Of a stretch of 64,000 nt of DNA, positions 1 through 11,872 are shown in pieces (within the stretch, counting starts at the first letter, position 1; each line of letters opens with the position of its first letter). Under the pieces are notes generated by a model that worked only from the letters and a program-made list of their open reading frames with translations, was not told the DNA's origin and did no database searches. The DNA lies in NCBI GenBank assembly GCA_015501585.1, contig JADNRY010000031.1:310001-374000 (forward strand), written 5' to 3'. This stretch comes from Rhodocollybia butyracea. Lineage: Eukaryota > Basidiomycota > Agaricomycetes > Agaricales > Omphalotaceae. The position numbers and the translations under genes were made by a program.

Positions 1-1322
1 ATGTTTATCATCGGAATACCGTTATTGCCACTATCACCCAGCACGTTGGCAAATTACCTCAGTTTTGTCTCTACTCGACCCACCTTGAGCTTCAGCAACT
101 CATTCCTTCCAGAAGTTGCGCATCTTCCGGATATATGACGCTTTGACATCCCATATATAGCACTCCGACGGTAAATAAAGGTACTACATTTTCTACTAGC
201 ACAAGTCTCAATGCGCGTACGACACCCTCCCACTTGAGGGTTTTTATTATATTTCCATTCGACGATGTCCAAAGCCGAGTAAGGGCCTGTTCGGCAACAC
301 GAATCTGGATTTTGTGTGATTTTGCCAGAGGCAAGATTTTGAAGACTTATATAAAATATTCGGATCAGCTGGCCGGTCGCCATGACTCTGGAAATGTCAT
401 ATGTCGGAGATTTGAAATCGGCAAGATAATGACATCAGCAATATAAGGGCCTTATCTTGACATGATATGAGGTAACCCGATAACGATAATGAAGTCGGCC
501 CAGTTATATGAACCTGTCCCATTCCGATGGCTCCCAAGGCCTATAGTTTGTGCAGCAGTTAAATAAATATCATCCCACCTGTTCGTAACAGTTAAAATAC
601 ATGTATTCCACTCGTTCTACTATCTCTGTAAGAACCATCAAAAAGATGGTAACTTGTCAATAACTCGTGATGCACCGGCTGCTCAAGTGATGAGAAATTG
701 TCAGTAGTTGAGCTTGCAATGCACGTGAATGTACTTATCACACCAGAAACTAAGCCTAGCATATGTATATAGTCTATTTGCTACGCTAACGTTGAAGCTG
801 AACGCACATCAGGGCCCATAAGGTCCATAAGTGGCCATCAGACCGTCATCTTATCTGACCGACCTTTATTCATATATGCCCTTATCAATACCATATCTGA
901 CTGTTCTTTAGCCACATCTGAAGCTTACAAAAGCTACTTGAGGGACATCTTGAGGATAGCCTAAAAGTACTCTCCTGGGTCTCCTTTGTTGCCTAGAAAC
1001 TGAGGGAATTATAGCTCGTCCCCTGGCAGCCTATGAAATCTAGAGCTTCCAGGTCATTGGGAGCACCTGGTAGCTCCTCAGGAAGATGTGAATCATCCTT
1101 GGCAAAGGGGTGTTTTTCCGGATGTATAATGGTCATTATATTGAGATATCGGGCCTTATCGCCGGTTCTTAAAAGTTCCGACATAAAATGACATAACTCC
1201 TGCCCTGACATGTCGGACGTTCCTCTCGCTGTCCCGCAAGTTGTCCCGACCACTCTCAATGATGCCACACAGTGACCAACATGTTCTGGTCATCATCTTT
1301 CAAGTTTAATGTAATTGTATAT
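1..1322. other. Intergenic/unclassified sequence, no gene seen
   Basis: No open frame in this stretch looks like a protein: the candidates are short, low in recognisable motifs and overlap one another on both strands. The sequence is AT-moderate and unique within the window. I see no tRNA, LTR or tandem repeat in it. It may be degraded repeat or a host intergenic region. Confidence 0.5.
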
Positions 1323-1324
1323 TA

Positions 1325-1698
1325 CAGCTGCTTAGGAAACTCTAGCACATTTTCAAAAAAACACTCAGCAGTGATCTTATTTACAACCAAACAAAGTGAC
1401 GTCAGAATATTCCATTCAAAGCTCCATTTGCTCCGCTTCAATGACACTTCACCTGTACTTGCATACTCTTATGCTCTTCAGTAGCCCGGGAAATGAGTCT
1501 ACAGCACCCTATAATGTACATCTCATGTAAAGACTGCAATATCGTTAAAAAAAAAGTTGCATTTGAAGCAAATTTGAAGTCAAGATGTGGGCCAGTACGT
1601 GCCTGGGTCACCTACATCAACGTCACCTTTGTTTGGTTGTAAACAAGATTACTCATGAGTATTTTTTTGAAAATGTGCTAGAGTTTCCTAAGCAGCTG
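1325..1698. mobile_element. MITE with about 75-80-bp terminal inverted repeats and TA target duplication
   Basis: The left end (CAGCTGCTTAGGAAACTC from 1325) reappears as its reverse complement ending at 1698. The match continues inwards for about 75-80 bp with few mismatches, including the A-run and the 'acaaccaaacaaag' segment. The element is flanked by TA on both sides (1323-1324 and 1699-1700). There is no coding capacity. Termini starting CAG with a TA duplication are typical of Tc1/mariner-type elements, so this is probably a non-autonomous mariner derivative. The family assignment is inference; the inverted repeat is seen directly. Confidence 0.82.
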
Positions 1699-1927
1699 TA
1701 TTGTTAAAGCAATTTTATTCCTCTATATTGTCTAAGCAAGTGAAACCTAAAGTAAAAACTACATTTGAGAGCGGCGGGCATGTCTGAGCATCGAGCGGGC
1801 TGTTGACCTCAACATGGAAGAAAGGTCTGACAGGCTGTGACAGCATGCACATTTACACGGAGCGCTCAACTGGCTGATCCGAATAATACTTACAAATGCT
1901 TGATGGCTTTTTTATATGGTGGCAATA

Positions 1928-2612
1928 TGTCAAGTCTCAAACAAAGAGGCTTGTTAACCAGTTGTATTTAACTAATACTTCTGATCTAACAGATTCGGGG
2001 GCTGCTCGGTAGATAATTCTTACAAGAACCTAAACATTACGGTGTTTTGGGGGTATCTTTGTATAGAGTTGGTGTGCACTATACGGGTATTGGTGACAAT
2101 AAGTGTCGGGAATACGTACCTTCAATATCCTTGATATTAAAGTGAGTCTTGCTGTATTCACTCAGTAGATAATTCCTCAGGTGTTGTTCACACAAAGAAT
2201 CAAGATAACAAGTGTAATTCTTGTAGGTACTGGGTTACAAAATATAGAGACTAAAGAAAAAGGGTGTATCAATAATCCCCTCCTTTTATAGTCTTTTACA
2301 TGGGAGATCATTAAGTAATTAAATATATATAGTACATGTGTTATCCTCAAGGCAAACCATGGTTTGTACAGGTAAGCCTTCCTAAGTGAGATAATGACTC
2401 AATGTAAGTCATTTAAATAGTCACATGGTCAGGCAGGCCATATCCGCATGTTCCGCTGATCTGGTTTGCCGAGTCATTCCAAGTCATTCAGAAGGTTAGG
2501 CAACACTTGAGGACACAGTAACTTAACAATTAACAAGTATACAATGTAATATATGTGGATTTAGGAGTGTCCCCTTCGTTACTTTTGGCATGAATTGGTT
2601 TGATACCTTACA
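1928..2612 (-). repeat. 3' LTR of gypsy-1
   Basis: This 685-bp copy of the LTR reads TGTCAAGTC...CTTACA on the plus strand. It differs from the 5' LTR at about 11 sites by my reading. Most are C/T or G/A changes at CpG dinucleotides, five of them in a TCG context. Because LTRs are identical at insertion, the divergence dates and describes the mutational decay. Confidence 0.93.
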
Positions 2613-2627
2613 GAAGCTCCCCCTTCT
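2613..2627 (-). other. Polypurine tract of gypsy-1
   Basis: On the minus strand AGAAGGGGGAGCTTC immediately precedes the TGTAAGG start of the 3' LTR. This is the expected position and composition of the plus-strand primer for LTR retrotransposons. It fixes the orientation of the element as minus. Confidence 0.85.
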
Positions 2628-4662
2628 AAAGACTGAGCCCTCGAAGTCATTGATTCCAACCCGTTAGTGTAATTTGATTTGACCGATCAGTTATAGTTAT
2701 CCATTATAATTGATTCAGCGCTAATTTCCCGTTTACGGCGTTACCAATACTTTGCAGTCAGTCACTTGCATGTTAATGCCACAGTTTATTCAAGTCGGTA
2801 GTGCTGCACATTTTGTGCCGCTATTTGGGTATTTACGTGTAGGTATGCGAAAGGTGCTATAAAACAACCGAACAAAAACACTACCGCACCTAACCAGACT
2901 ATTGATATGTAAGGGAGCAAGGGCGGGTTGTCAGAGATTCCCCGAGGGAAAGCTTTGTAATATCGGATGTACGCACGCGACTGCTCCAGGTCCAAGACCG
3001 TTGCGTTAACATGGGTAACTAAGCTTGGACAACTCTTAGAACTGAGTCGAGGGAAGCCCAGCTGGGTGTACATATGTACAAGGGAACGTCGGGATGTCCA
3101 AATCAATATAACCAAACCAAAACCAATAATGCGTATGTGTCCAAAACCAAATAATCAAAACCAAAACCAATACAACAAAACTAAGATTCTCCTAGGCAAA
3201 CTCTGGCTCTAGCTAGAATAGTAATCTCGAGGTTTGTCAACAACCCTAGGCAAACTCTGGCACTAGCTGCTGTGACGCCGTAAAGTCCTCGACCAAACTC
3301 TGGGCCAAGCTACGATATTGTGAGTGAACTTAATCACTAGGAACTCGTACCACAATCTTAGTGGCTCGCCTAACTTCACAGGGAAGTCGACTAAGGAACC
3401 CTCACTCTGGAGCTGAATAATTCCTTACTAGAAACCGTCCCCTCTAAGGAAGCAACTAGATTTAAGGTTGATCTGGAGTTCGAGGGAACTCACACGCTCA
3501 AGACTCGATCAGATTCTCAAGTGGGCCAAAGGAAGTTTGTGAAATTCTATTACAGGCCAAATTCCGCCGAGCAAGTAATATGACAGTAAATCAAACTCCT
3601 TGAAGAAACTATCAGTCACTCCGCGGTAAAGCGTCGAGACTGGCTAACAACTTCGTGAAGCAACTAACACTTCTCCGCGGGAACATGTAGGGAGGTGACC
3701 AGCTACTTACTAGGTGAAGAAACTAACAACCAACTTGTAGTTAAGTAGAGAAGCGTCACGCTACTAGTCCTGAGGACGTTCTACAGAGCTCACTTCCTAA
3801 CATACAAATCAAGGGAAAGATCCTCTAAGGTGAAGGAACACAACCAATCTCGTACAGGGGAGGTGGCCAGTAACTTCGTGAAGTTTATTACTTTCTAAAG
3901 ATAACCAAGTCAGGAGGCGTCACGCTACTAGTCCCGAGGGGACGTTCTACGGAGCACTGGTCTTAGCAGTCAAGTCGAGGGCAAGAAACTTTGAGGTGAA
4001 GGAACACAACCAATCTCGTACAGGGGAGGTGGCAAGTAACTTGTCTTATTGAATAAATATGTCTGGCTTATATACTGAGTAGAGAGAGTTTAATACGAAA
4101 AATAGATGAAACAGATACGGAGAGAGACGGAAAGAGAGTGGAACAGAGGAATCTGGCTCGGAAAGGAAACTCCAGCCTATATATGGTATACACAATAAAG
4201 AAATAGTCCATTCTTGGGTATATATCAGAGGTAAAATATGATTTCGTGAGGATTAACATAGTTTTAGAGTGTTTTGATCTGAGCGAGGTTTCTCTGATTA
4301 CTCCACAATTCTCCGGGGTCAGGAGTACCTTTATGCTTCATGATCACTCGCCGCCCGGTTTCCCTTGGGTGAGTTTCATTCTATTCCTCGGATAGTTCTG
4401 TCCATCCTGAGTGTGATTAACATTCTCTCGAGAAGGCCTGTTATCTAGCTTTCCAACGACACCACTTATGATAATCTCAAGCAACTGCGCTGAGTATGTA
4501 CAAGTGATTCCCGATAGTTGGCTTTAACGGATAAGACCTTCCGTGTATGATTTCTAAGATCAAATGTTTCGATTTGCCAAGGCTATCCCGGCGCATAGCT
4601 TTACGTAGGTCCGCTAAGCATGTTTCTACCGTCCTCACGGTCGCGACCGGTGCCACGAATAG
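2628..4662. repeat. Non-coding repeat-derived sequence with local duplications
   Basis: No gene is visible. A CCAAAA-like simple sequence lies at about 3095-3185. 'AAACTCTGG' recurs three times between 3195 and 3305. A block of about 127 bp (3753-3880) is tandemly repeated at 3917-4042 with small changes; both copies hold 'gcgtcacgctactagtcc' and 'ctcgtacaggggaggtgg'. This is probably old LTR or other repeat material that accumulated inside gypsy-1 downstream of pol. Confidence 0.6.
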
Positions 4663-5094
4663 ATCTCTACGGTTTCCTCAGGATTGTTCTGGTCCATTGT
4701 TACGGACTGTAAAGTCCACATCTTAACATAGCTTGTTGGGGGTCTTAGTGCGAGGGGTGCCTTCCCTCATAATTCATTCCCTTGAGTAACGCGTTGGCTT
4801 AGTACTTATCCCGCTTCGAGATGTCCTGTAGTTTAGAGAGTCTACACTCTTGGGTATAACTAGATTGATGATCTAGCGTTACATCTCCGGGCAGCCCAGG
4901 TATCCTCGCTAGCTTGGCTCTAGGCTACGCTTGTGGGTGTACCTTCACGGCTCGCTGAGTATTATTGTTAAGTTCTTTGCCTCGGCAACAGCTATCATGC
5001 TCGGGCTCCGTATAACTCTCTTATTGCATTGTATAACACATACAAAGTGTCAAAATGTACAGTTACACGCCTTAGGCCAATTTTAGGCCTAATA
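4663..5094 (-). repeat. Diverged fragment of the copia-2 LTR
   Basis: This stretch is the reverse complement of 55512-55950, part of the LTR of the plus-strand copia element at the right of the window. Landmarks shared in inverted order are 'ctctacggtttcct', the segment around 'gtcctgtagtttagagagt' and 'attttaggcctaatac'. Similarity stops outside these limits. It is probably an old solo LTR or LTR fragment nested in gypsy-1. Confidence 0.75.
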
Positions 5095-5440
5095 CCGCCA
5101 ACTTTGAGCAGGTACATAGACATTTTCTCTCGGGCTTGGCTGTCCGACATATCATACAGTAGATTCTTGGCTGGGTAGAGGTCTGTTCCCTTCCCGCACC
5201 TCGTTTTCTATCGTAAATTGAACAAAGGATTACCATTGGGTCATTTCCACATGATTCTGTCAGTCTCTGCACTCTGCACCGGTCGATTAACTCGAGATTT
5301 CTTGGTACATTTGAGGCAATTATCAAAGAGATAGTCAGACGGTACACCATGAGGCAAGAATAATATATTTTTAACAAGCGAGCGGTAATGACACCACAAG
5401 CACGCCAGCACTGATAAGACATCTATTGATCTCGCCTAGG

Positions 5441-5448
5441 GTATATAA
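5441..5448 (+). promoter_or_regulatory. TATA box of the antisense spliced gene
   Basis: GTATATAAGG lies 71-78 bases upstream of the first in-frame ATG (5519). No out-of-frame ATG occurs between the expected start of transcription, about 30 bases downstream of the TATA, and that ATG. This makes it a plausible core promoter. It is on the plus strand, opposite to gypsy-1. Confidence 0.55.
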
Positions 5449-5518
5449 GGGTAACTGTATGAGTCCCATTTGTTCCAACAGTCTCTCAACAGGCTCCCAC
5501 TTCCTGATTTCACATCTC

Positions 5519-7528
5519 ATGCATTTTTCCTATGATTGTCACGGGCATGCGGCCACAGGTGTCATTGCCGCTTCCTCTTCTGACGTCAACAACTCCTACT
5601 CTATTCCTGGCTTAGGTAGCCTCACATATAACAGATCCGGGATGGCCGCCGCATCAGAACAGAATATCAAAATTGAGGACGGTATTTCTTCTCGTCCGCC
5701 TGATGCAGAGTTCCCACCTGCATTCAGTGATTATGGGACTCCTACTGCGGTAGGGCTGGAAGAGCGATCACAACTGATCCAAGAGGAGTTCGTTTTGCTT
5801 GCAACGTATGTACCCTTTTGTTAATCTGTCTTACAGTCTTTGCTTAATTGAGTAACATTCCCTACAGGTATATTGGGCAGTTTCTCAACGCTGCCTTGTC
5901 CCAATCAGTTCAAGTGACCGATCTTACCAGCGAGGTCCAATCGCTTACAGCACAGCAGAAGGATTTCGCCGAGAAGGAGGCAGTTCTGAACACGTAAGTA
6001 TGGTTGTTTACACCTCGGATTCTCACTGACAGTAGTTTAGGCACATCTTGCTACAAGAGATCAATGGAGAGGAGACTGAAAAGAAGTTTCAAGAGTCTAA
6101 GAAGACCAATGCAACTCTGTTATGGTAAGTTTGAACAGATATATGCGGAGTGATGTGTGTTAATTATCTCCCAGGCAACTTACACAAGCGATTACTGAGC
6201 GGAACCAGGTAATGAAAGATCTAGAAGATTTGAAGAAGTATGTACACTCCTTTGCCATCACAATTATGTATTTGTAATTAATACTGGACATGTTTAGGCG
6301 TTTCAAGGAGCTTCAATCCAAAGTATCCGTTCAGCCAGTACGGCACAAACCCTTCTGCAAGCGTAACAAACAACTAAACAATGCACGTGCTTCCCGTCTT
6401 AAGTCTGTTACAAGTTGTGCTATGGATCCTCGCCTTAGGACTTCAGAAAATTCTAATGGAATAGGTACTTCCGTTCACTAATACTCCAAACTATGCTCAT
6501 TTTCGCTCAGAGTCTCGGAGTTTTGACGCTCCGCTACTGGTGCAAATCTTGTCCCTCTGGGCCCATCCCCTACTTCTCCCACCAAGCCTCACTTCTCCAG
6601 AGAGGATTTTGCTAAGGCGGTTGTAGTACAACAGTGTAATGATCTGGGCCCATTTGTTCACTCAGTTGGGAAGAGTATTTATGCCATCCAAACGGAGATT
6701 AGTTCGACCTTGGTAGGTGATGCTAACAGCCCTGGGGGCTGTCAAGAAGTGAACCATTTATATAGTCTGAGAAGCATATCAGGTCAGACCTGATATTGTG
6801 GCCTTTTGGTCCAGTTGGAGCGCATGGTTGTCTTTCCAGAGTCATGTGACTTTACAGAATATCAGGTCTGCCTGGTCACCGGTTCAATCTGCGAGAGGTC
6901 AAGCAGGCTCTTGCCCATGTGGCTGAGGGATCAGTGATGGTCCCAGGGCCAGCTATATAAATGGTTTATGTCATCAACCCAGTAGTATGGGTGCCAATGA
7001 GGGCTTGATGGTTGGCTTTGGGGTTGCATATCATATGGCTGGGCGGATTAAATGATAACTGAGTACATTTAATTGACTGACGGGTGTGTAGCTGCATGTC
7101 AAGCATCTCGAGGGCTCGATGCACTGAAGGGGATGTACTGTCAAGAAGTGAACCATTTATATAGTCTGGAAGCATATCAGGTCAGACCTGATATTGTGGC
7201 CTTTTGGTCCAGTTGGAGCGCATGGTTGTCTTTCCAGAGTCATGTGACTTTACAGGGCCGACTTTGTTTTTGGCTATACACTGAGTTAGGAAAGGTCGTT
7301 GACCTGATGCATGATGTGTTCCGGCTGCGGGGAGATGTAGTACATGACCATATGCTGATTCTCCCTTCTGTTGTGGAGCAAGCCTCAGCAGTATCTTGTT
7401 ATGGTATCAAGTATGGGCCATGGGAACGATGCGGGGGTCACTTTGAGGCTGTCACTCCCGGAAGTTTGTATTTAGCAGTTACGGCACCAGTAGTAGACGA
7501 TCAGGGTAACAATAGAGCTCAGGGATGA
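5519..7528 (+). pseudogene. Spliced coiled-coil protein gene, antisense inside gypsy-1, interrupted by a TRIM
   Basis: I do not recognise the family. Four GT-AG introns are clear: 5806-5867, 5994-6040, 6125-6174 and 6238-6297. All are in phase 2 and all rejoin at a G, with exons of 126, 84 and 63 nt. A fifth (6465-6510) is likely. The joined exons give an acidic serine-rich N-terminus and then a long Q/E/K-rich coiled coil (LTSEVQSLTAQ..., EDLKKRFKEL). After the fifth intron the frame is uncertain, because the next long open frame (from 6527) is preceded by a stop. That frame continues through a TRIM insertion (6740-7254) and resumes exactly after the 4-bp duplication, ending at 7528. It sits tail-to-tail with gypsy-1 pol. 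The gene was probably functional when captured; it is now interrupted. Confidence 0.7.
6740..7254 (+). mobile_element. TRIM-like miniature LTR element, 515 bp
   Basis: Direct repeats of about 117 bp (6740-6856 and 7139-7254) begin TGTCAAGAAG and end CTTTACA. They are flanked by GGGC on both sides (6736-6739 and 7255-7258). A purine-rich stretch (GAAGGGGATGTAC) abuts the right repeat like a polypurine tract. The 280-bp interior has no coding capacity. Removing the element and one GGGC restores an open frame in the surrounding gene. This matches terminal-repeat retrotransposons in miniature, which are mobilised in trans. Confidence 0.82.
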
Positions 7529-7724
7529 GCTTATGTATTTTTTAATAGGTGTGGCTTTCACTTTTTCTTTCTTTTTATTTTATTTTTCTGACCTTGCACT
7601 GCTAGGCTTTCGCTCCTAAGGATCTACTGATCCCTCCAACTTTGTTTTGATTTTTTGTGTATCTATTTTTGTATGTTTCTGCGAAACAGTGCCAATATAT
7701 AAGTTGTTCTCCCCCTTAATATTT

Positions 7725-9059
7725 CTAGCCTTCCCAAGGCTTGTGTTGGGACTCCTGCTCCCATTCTCCGTCCTTGAGTGCAGGTTTGTTTGGGTTTTGG
7801 TTATGGAACTCTTCAATCGCTTCCTGTGAGTTGATCATGTTTACAATCGGTTCCCAGGTGTTATGTTCAGGTCCATAACCTTTCCATTTCACTAAGTACT
7901 TCAATTTTCCATATGTCCTTCTGCTGTTTAAAATACCTTCCACCTCGTAATTTTCATCAAGGCCATCTACTTCAATTGGAGGAGGCGGAGGTGGGTTTCT
8001 ACTTGCATAATATTCCTTTGGATGTGGAGTGAGTAAGTCAATGTGGAATACATCATGTATTCCTTGCATTGTTGGAGGTAACTCTAGCCTATATGCATGT
8101 GACGAGACCCTCTCAGAGATTTTAAATGGACCAAACCTCTTGTGGTCTAATTTTTTCGCTGGCCTCTTGGTTTCCACGTTTTTTAAGTTTAGCCACACCT
8201 CCATACCTACTAGAAATTTCTCCTCCAGTATCCCCCTTCTTTTTCGGTTTGAGTATTTAGTATACTGCTCATTGGATCGTGTAATTTCTCTTTTTAAATA
8301 TTCGTTGATGCTATTCATATCCTTTGCCTTTAGGTGAGCAGCATGGTTTGGTACATTTATTAAAGAAATGGTTAGACGCGGATGGAACCCCTTATTTGCA
8401 AAGAATGGTGATATACCAGTGGCATCACTTGGGCTATTGTTATACACAAACTCTGCTAGAGGTAACCACTCCTCCCAATCATCTTGATCATAGTTTACAA
8501 ACATCCTCAGGTATTGTTCCAGAGTCTGGTTGGTTCTTTCAGTTTGACCATCTGTTTGGGGATGGTAGGCTGTGGAAAAGCTCTGCTTTACATCTAACAG
8601 TTCACACAGTGCCTTCCAGAACTTGGAAACAAACAGGGTTCCTCAATCTGACACAATATCCATTGGTAGTCCATGTTTAGAGAATACATACTTAATGAAC
8701 AACTTGGATAAATCCACTGCTGTGTCTGTGGTATGACAGGGCACAAAGATGGATTGCTTGGTTAACCTACAGACTACAACCATTATTGCATTAAAACCAT
8801 TTGATTCTGGTAATTCTACAATGTGATCCACAGATATTGAGGACCATGGTCTTTCTCCAATAGGTAGGTGTTTTAAAAATCCAAGTCGTCGCTGCCGAGA
8901 GCTTTTGGCCCTCATACATTCATGGCAACTGTTCACATACCTTTTAACATCACGTCCCATCCTTGGCCAGAAATAAGTCCTTTGAATTTGACTGATGGTT
9001 TTACGGATACCAGGATGTCCCCTTAGTTTGTGGTCATGATGGGCTTTCATAATTTCCAT
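7725..9059 (-). pseudogene. gypsy-1 integrase with C-terminal chromodomain
   Basis: In transcription order the frame holds an HHCC zinc domain (HDHKLRGHPG ... CHECMRAK), the core with D (SVDHIVEL) and D (VSD), and E in HPQTDGQTERTN. A C-terminal chromodomain follows (EVEGILNSRR ... YLVKWKGYG ... NTWEP). The chromodomain would guide insertion to modified histones. The frame is broken once inside the core, at about 8643, where GAT CGA has become GAT TGA just after the second catalytic Asp. It ends near 7725, about 200 nt from the tail-to-tail antisense gene. Confidence 0.88.
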
Positions 9060-10962
9060 TCAGAGACTCCCATCATCAGGTACATACACTAGACCATTCC
9101 TTAATAGAAGTTGATCTTCGTACTTCCATACTCCGGGGTCATCTGACTTGGCAATCTCCACAAACTTATTCCAAAAATAGTCTTTTTTGGACCTACGGAT
9201 TTTGTTCAGGTCAGCCTCCTCATTCATGACAAGGGAAGCATTCAGCAGTTGTTCTGGTCGGATGAATACTTTATTATTCATACTGTTTGCTTTCTCTACT
9301 TCCCCTTTCTTGGGATATACATCCGATCTCTGTGTCAATGCATCTGGTTTCGCGCCAAGTCTACCGGGCCGGTAGTTAATTTGGAAATCAAAACCTGATA
9401 AGAACTCAGACCAACGAGATTGTCGGCGCATCAATTGTTTGGTGGTAGTGAACCACTGTAGATTGTTATGATCAGAGTATACTTCTACCTTGTACTTGGA
9501 TCCTTCTAGGTATGCCCTCCATTGTTTGAAAGACTCAACAATTGCTAACATCTCTTTGTCATAGATGTCGTAATTTAATTCTGCTGCAATCATACTACGT
9601 GCAAAGAATGCTACAGGATGGATCTCATTCAAAATCGGGTCAATTTGAGATATAATTGAAGCAACTGCAAAATCAGAAGCATCCGACTCTACAATGATCG
9701 GTAGTTCCGGATCAAAGTGTCGTAAAATTGGTGCTTCTGTGAATGCCTCCTTCAATAACTCAAATACTGAGGCACACCGATTGGACCATTCCCATTTAAT
9801 GTCCTTTCCAAGTAATTTAGTGAGAGGCTTCACAATTCCTGAGAAATTGTCTATGAATCTCCGATAGAAATTAGCAAACCCCAAAAATGATTGTAAGTCT
9901 TTCATGTTTCTGGAGTTGGCCAATTTTGAATAGCTTCAACCTTCTTTGTATCCATAGAAATCCCTTCGGGTGAAACAATCATACCTAGGTACTCTACTGA
10001 TGTCTGATGAAAATCACACTTTTCAGGTTTCACATGTAAGTCATGCTCTTCTAATCTTTGCAGTACTTGTCTTACATGTTCTTCATGGTCCTTCTCATTG
10101 TTTGAGAATATCAGTATATCATCAAGATAAACTACCACAAAGTTGTCCACCATGTCTCTGAATATATCGTTCATGAAGTATTGGAAATTTGCAGGTGCAT
10201 TAGTTAATCCAAACGGCATGACTAAATACTCATAAGAACCATACCGAGTAGGAAGGCAGTTTTCCATTCATGGTTTTCTGCTATCCATATATTGTTATAT
10301 CCAACCCTGAGATCTAAGTTGGTGAATATTTTTGCCTTTCCGAGTTGATCAATAAGGTTCCCAATCAAGGGTAATGGATATCGGTTTTTCTTTGTGAGTT
10401 TATTCAATGCCCTATAGTTGACACACAACCGTAAACTCCCATCTTTCTTTTTTGCAAACAATACAGGAGCTCCAATTGGTGAACTTGATGCCCTAATAAA
10501 TCCTTTATCCAGCATATCATCAATATATTCCTTGAGTGAGTGTAATTCAGTCTGCGACATGTTATATAATTTTCCTGGGGGTGGGAGCTGGTCATTTTCT
10601 GTTTCAATGTGCATATCATAGGGTCTATGCTGTGGCAATGTCTTTGCCTCTCCTGCTGCAAATGTTTTTGCAAACTCATGATATTGTTTTGGAACAAATT
10701 TCTCCAAAGACTCTTGGTCTTTTGACCCAGCTTCTACCCTGTTAGGTAGGGTATATCTCTTCTCCTCCTCTCCTGGCTTAGGCTTTGCCTCCTCCGCTTC
10801 TGCTTGTCTTGCTTGTTCCTCCTTCAACATTTGCTCCTCTTCATAGATGGTTCCATCTGGTTTGAGATGCAATGTGAAGGTTTCACAGCCAGACTGTGCA
10901 AGTTTTGCAAAGGTAGTGGCTCCCACCAGGCCAATCTTCCTCCCCCTTCTGTATTTGCCCAC
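9060..10962 (-). pseudogene. gypsy-1 reverse transcriptase and RNase H
   Basis: The N-terminal RT part (10222-10962) holds GFIRASSSPIGAPVLFAKKKDG and RLCVNYRALN. The palm with the YLDD active site lies in 9902-10267 ([12 protein letters not shown]). The connection and RNase H lie in 9060-9923 (ESDASDFAV, YDKEMLAIVESFKQWR, YSDHNNLQW). The three parts are in different frames, so at least two frameshifts are present. The last frame ends at a TGA that continues in frame into integrase. That stop is most simply CGA turned to TGA. The element cannot make RT. Confidence 0.88.
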
Positions 10963-11237
10963 CTATCCTTCTTACCTTGATGCTTACCTTTTTTGGGATT
11001 ATTTTACCTTTTGCTTCCTCCTTTTTTGGAGTTGTATCTATTGGTACCTTATTTTTTTCTCCTTTTACTTTCTGTTCTTTTTTATGTGGAGTTTTCTGTT
11101 GGGGTCTCAGATGTACTGGTACCTTGTTGATTTTCTCTGTGCTTTTGCTTATTTTTTCGGTACCTTCCTTCTGTCTTTGTCCTTGTTGTCTGTACATCTC
11201 TACCTCCTCTTCTCTCAACAGAAGTGGTTCTCCAGTG

Positions 11238-11864
11238 TTAATTTTTCTTTCTTTTCTCTTTTGTTATCTCCTCATCTTCCACTTCTTCTATTGTTGGAAC
11301 TGATCCATACTTACGGAATTTTTCCTTTGTCCAGGGTGTTGGTACCTTAGGGGTATTACCCTCAGGTATGTCCTTCACTCTGGCTCCTGAAAGTTGAACT
11401 CCTTTTTCAAAAGATATTTTTAGGTTCTTCCAGTCAATTAAAGGATTCCATTCTCGCAACCATGGCAGCCCAAGCACAATGGGAGTGTCTGGATGAAGCT
11501 TAGTTACTAAAAAGGTAACATGTTGTACCTCTCCATTCTCTAATACAATGTTAGTTTTGAATTTATGTGTGATATTACCTGCAGAGGTATATTCCCCATC
11601 AAACAGCTTCAGAGGGATTGGAATTCCCAACTGTTCCATTTTTTCTGGGTGGCTGTTTGCTAAGGCTATATCTATGAATGCTCTTGATGCTCCTGAGTCT
11701 ATCAAGGCAAAATAAAAAGGTGAGTGTATCTGTTCAATTTTTACTGGTAAAATAAAAGCATCCTCGGATCGTGAATTAATTACAACACTTTCCACCCTAT
11801 TGGCTCTCAAAAATTCGGGATCATTGGAATCACTCCGACTTGTAAGCTCCCGAGGCTCTGGCAA
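11238..11864 (-). pseudogene. gypsy-1 retropepsin (protease) region
   Basis: The frame encodes an aspartic protease core with ALIDSGASRAFI and, about 85 residues later, IVLGLPWLREWNP, the usual two landmarks of a retroviral-type pepsin. It lies just after gag and is shifted by one base relative to it. The space between this frame and RT (10963-11237) is open only in other frames and is Lys/Glu-rich, so a frameshift has probably occurred there. Confidence 0.8.
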
Positions 11865-11872
11865 GTCGGTGT

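Noticed and set aside
54..446. Overlapping small ORFs at the window start
   Set aside because: Three frames overlap on both strands without motifs, splice pattern or composition typical of coding sequence.
5072..5422. 116-codon minus-strand ORF with many Cys
   Set aside because: Its C-terminal end overlaps the inverted copia LTR fragment. No paired zinc-binding pattern or homologous motif is recognisable, and it overlaps the promoter of the antisense gene.
10847..11350. Hydrophobic 167-codon plus-strand ORF (Phe/Leu/Tyr-rich, resembling a membrane protein)
   Set aside because: It is antisense to the Lys/Glu-rich linker between gypsy-1 protease and RT, where AAG/GAG codons read as CTT/TTC.
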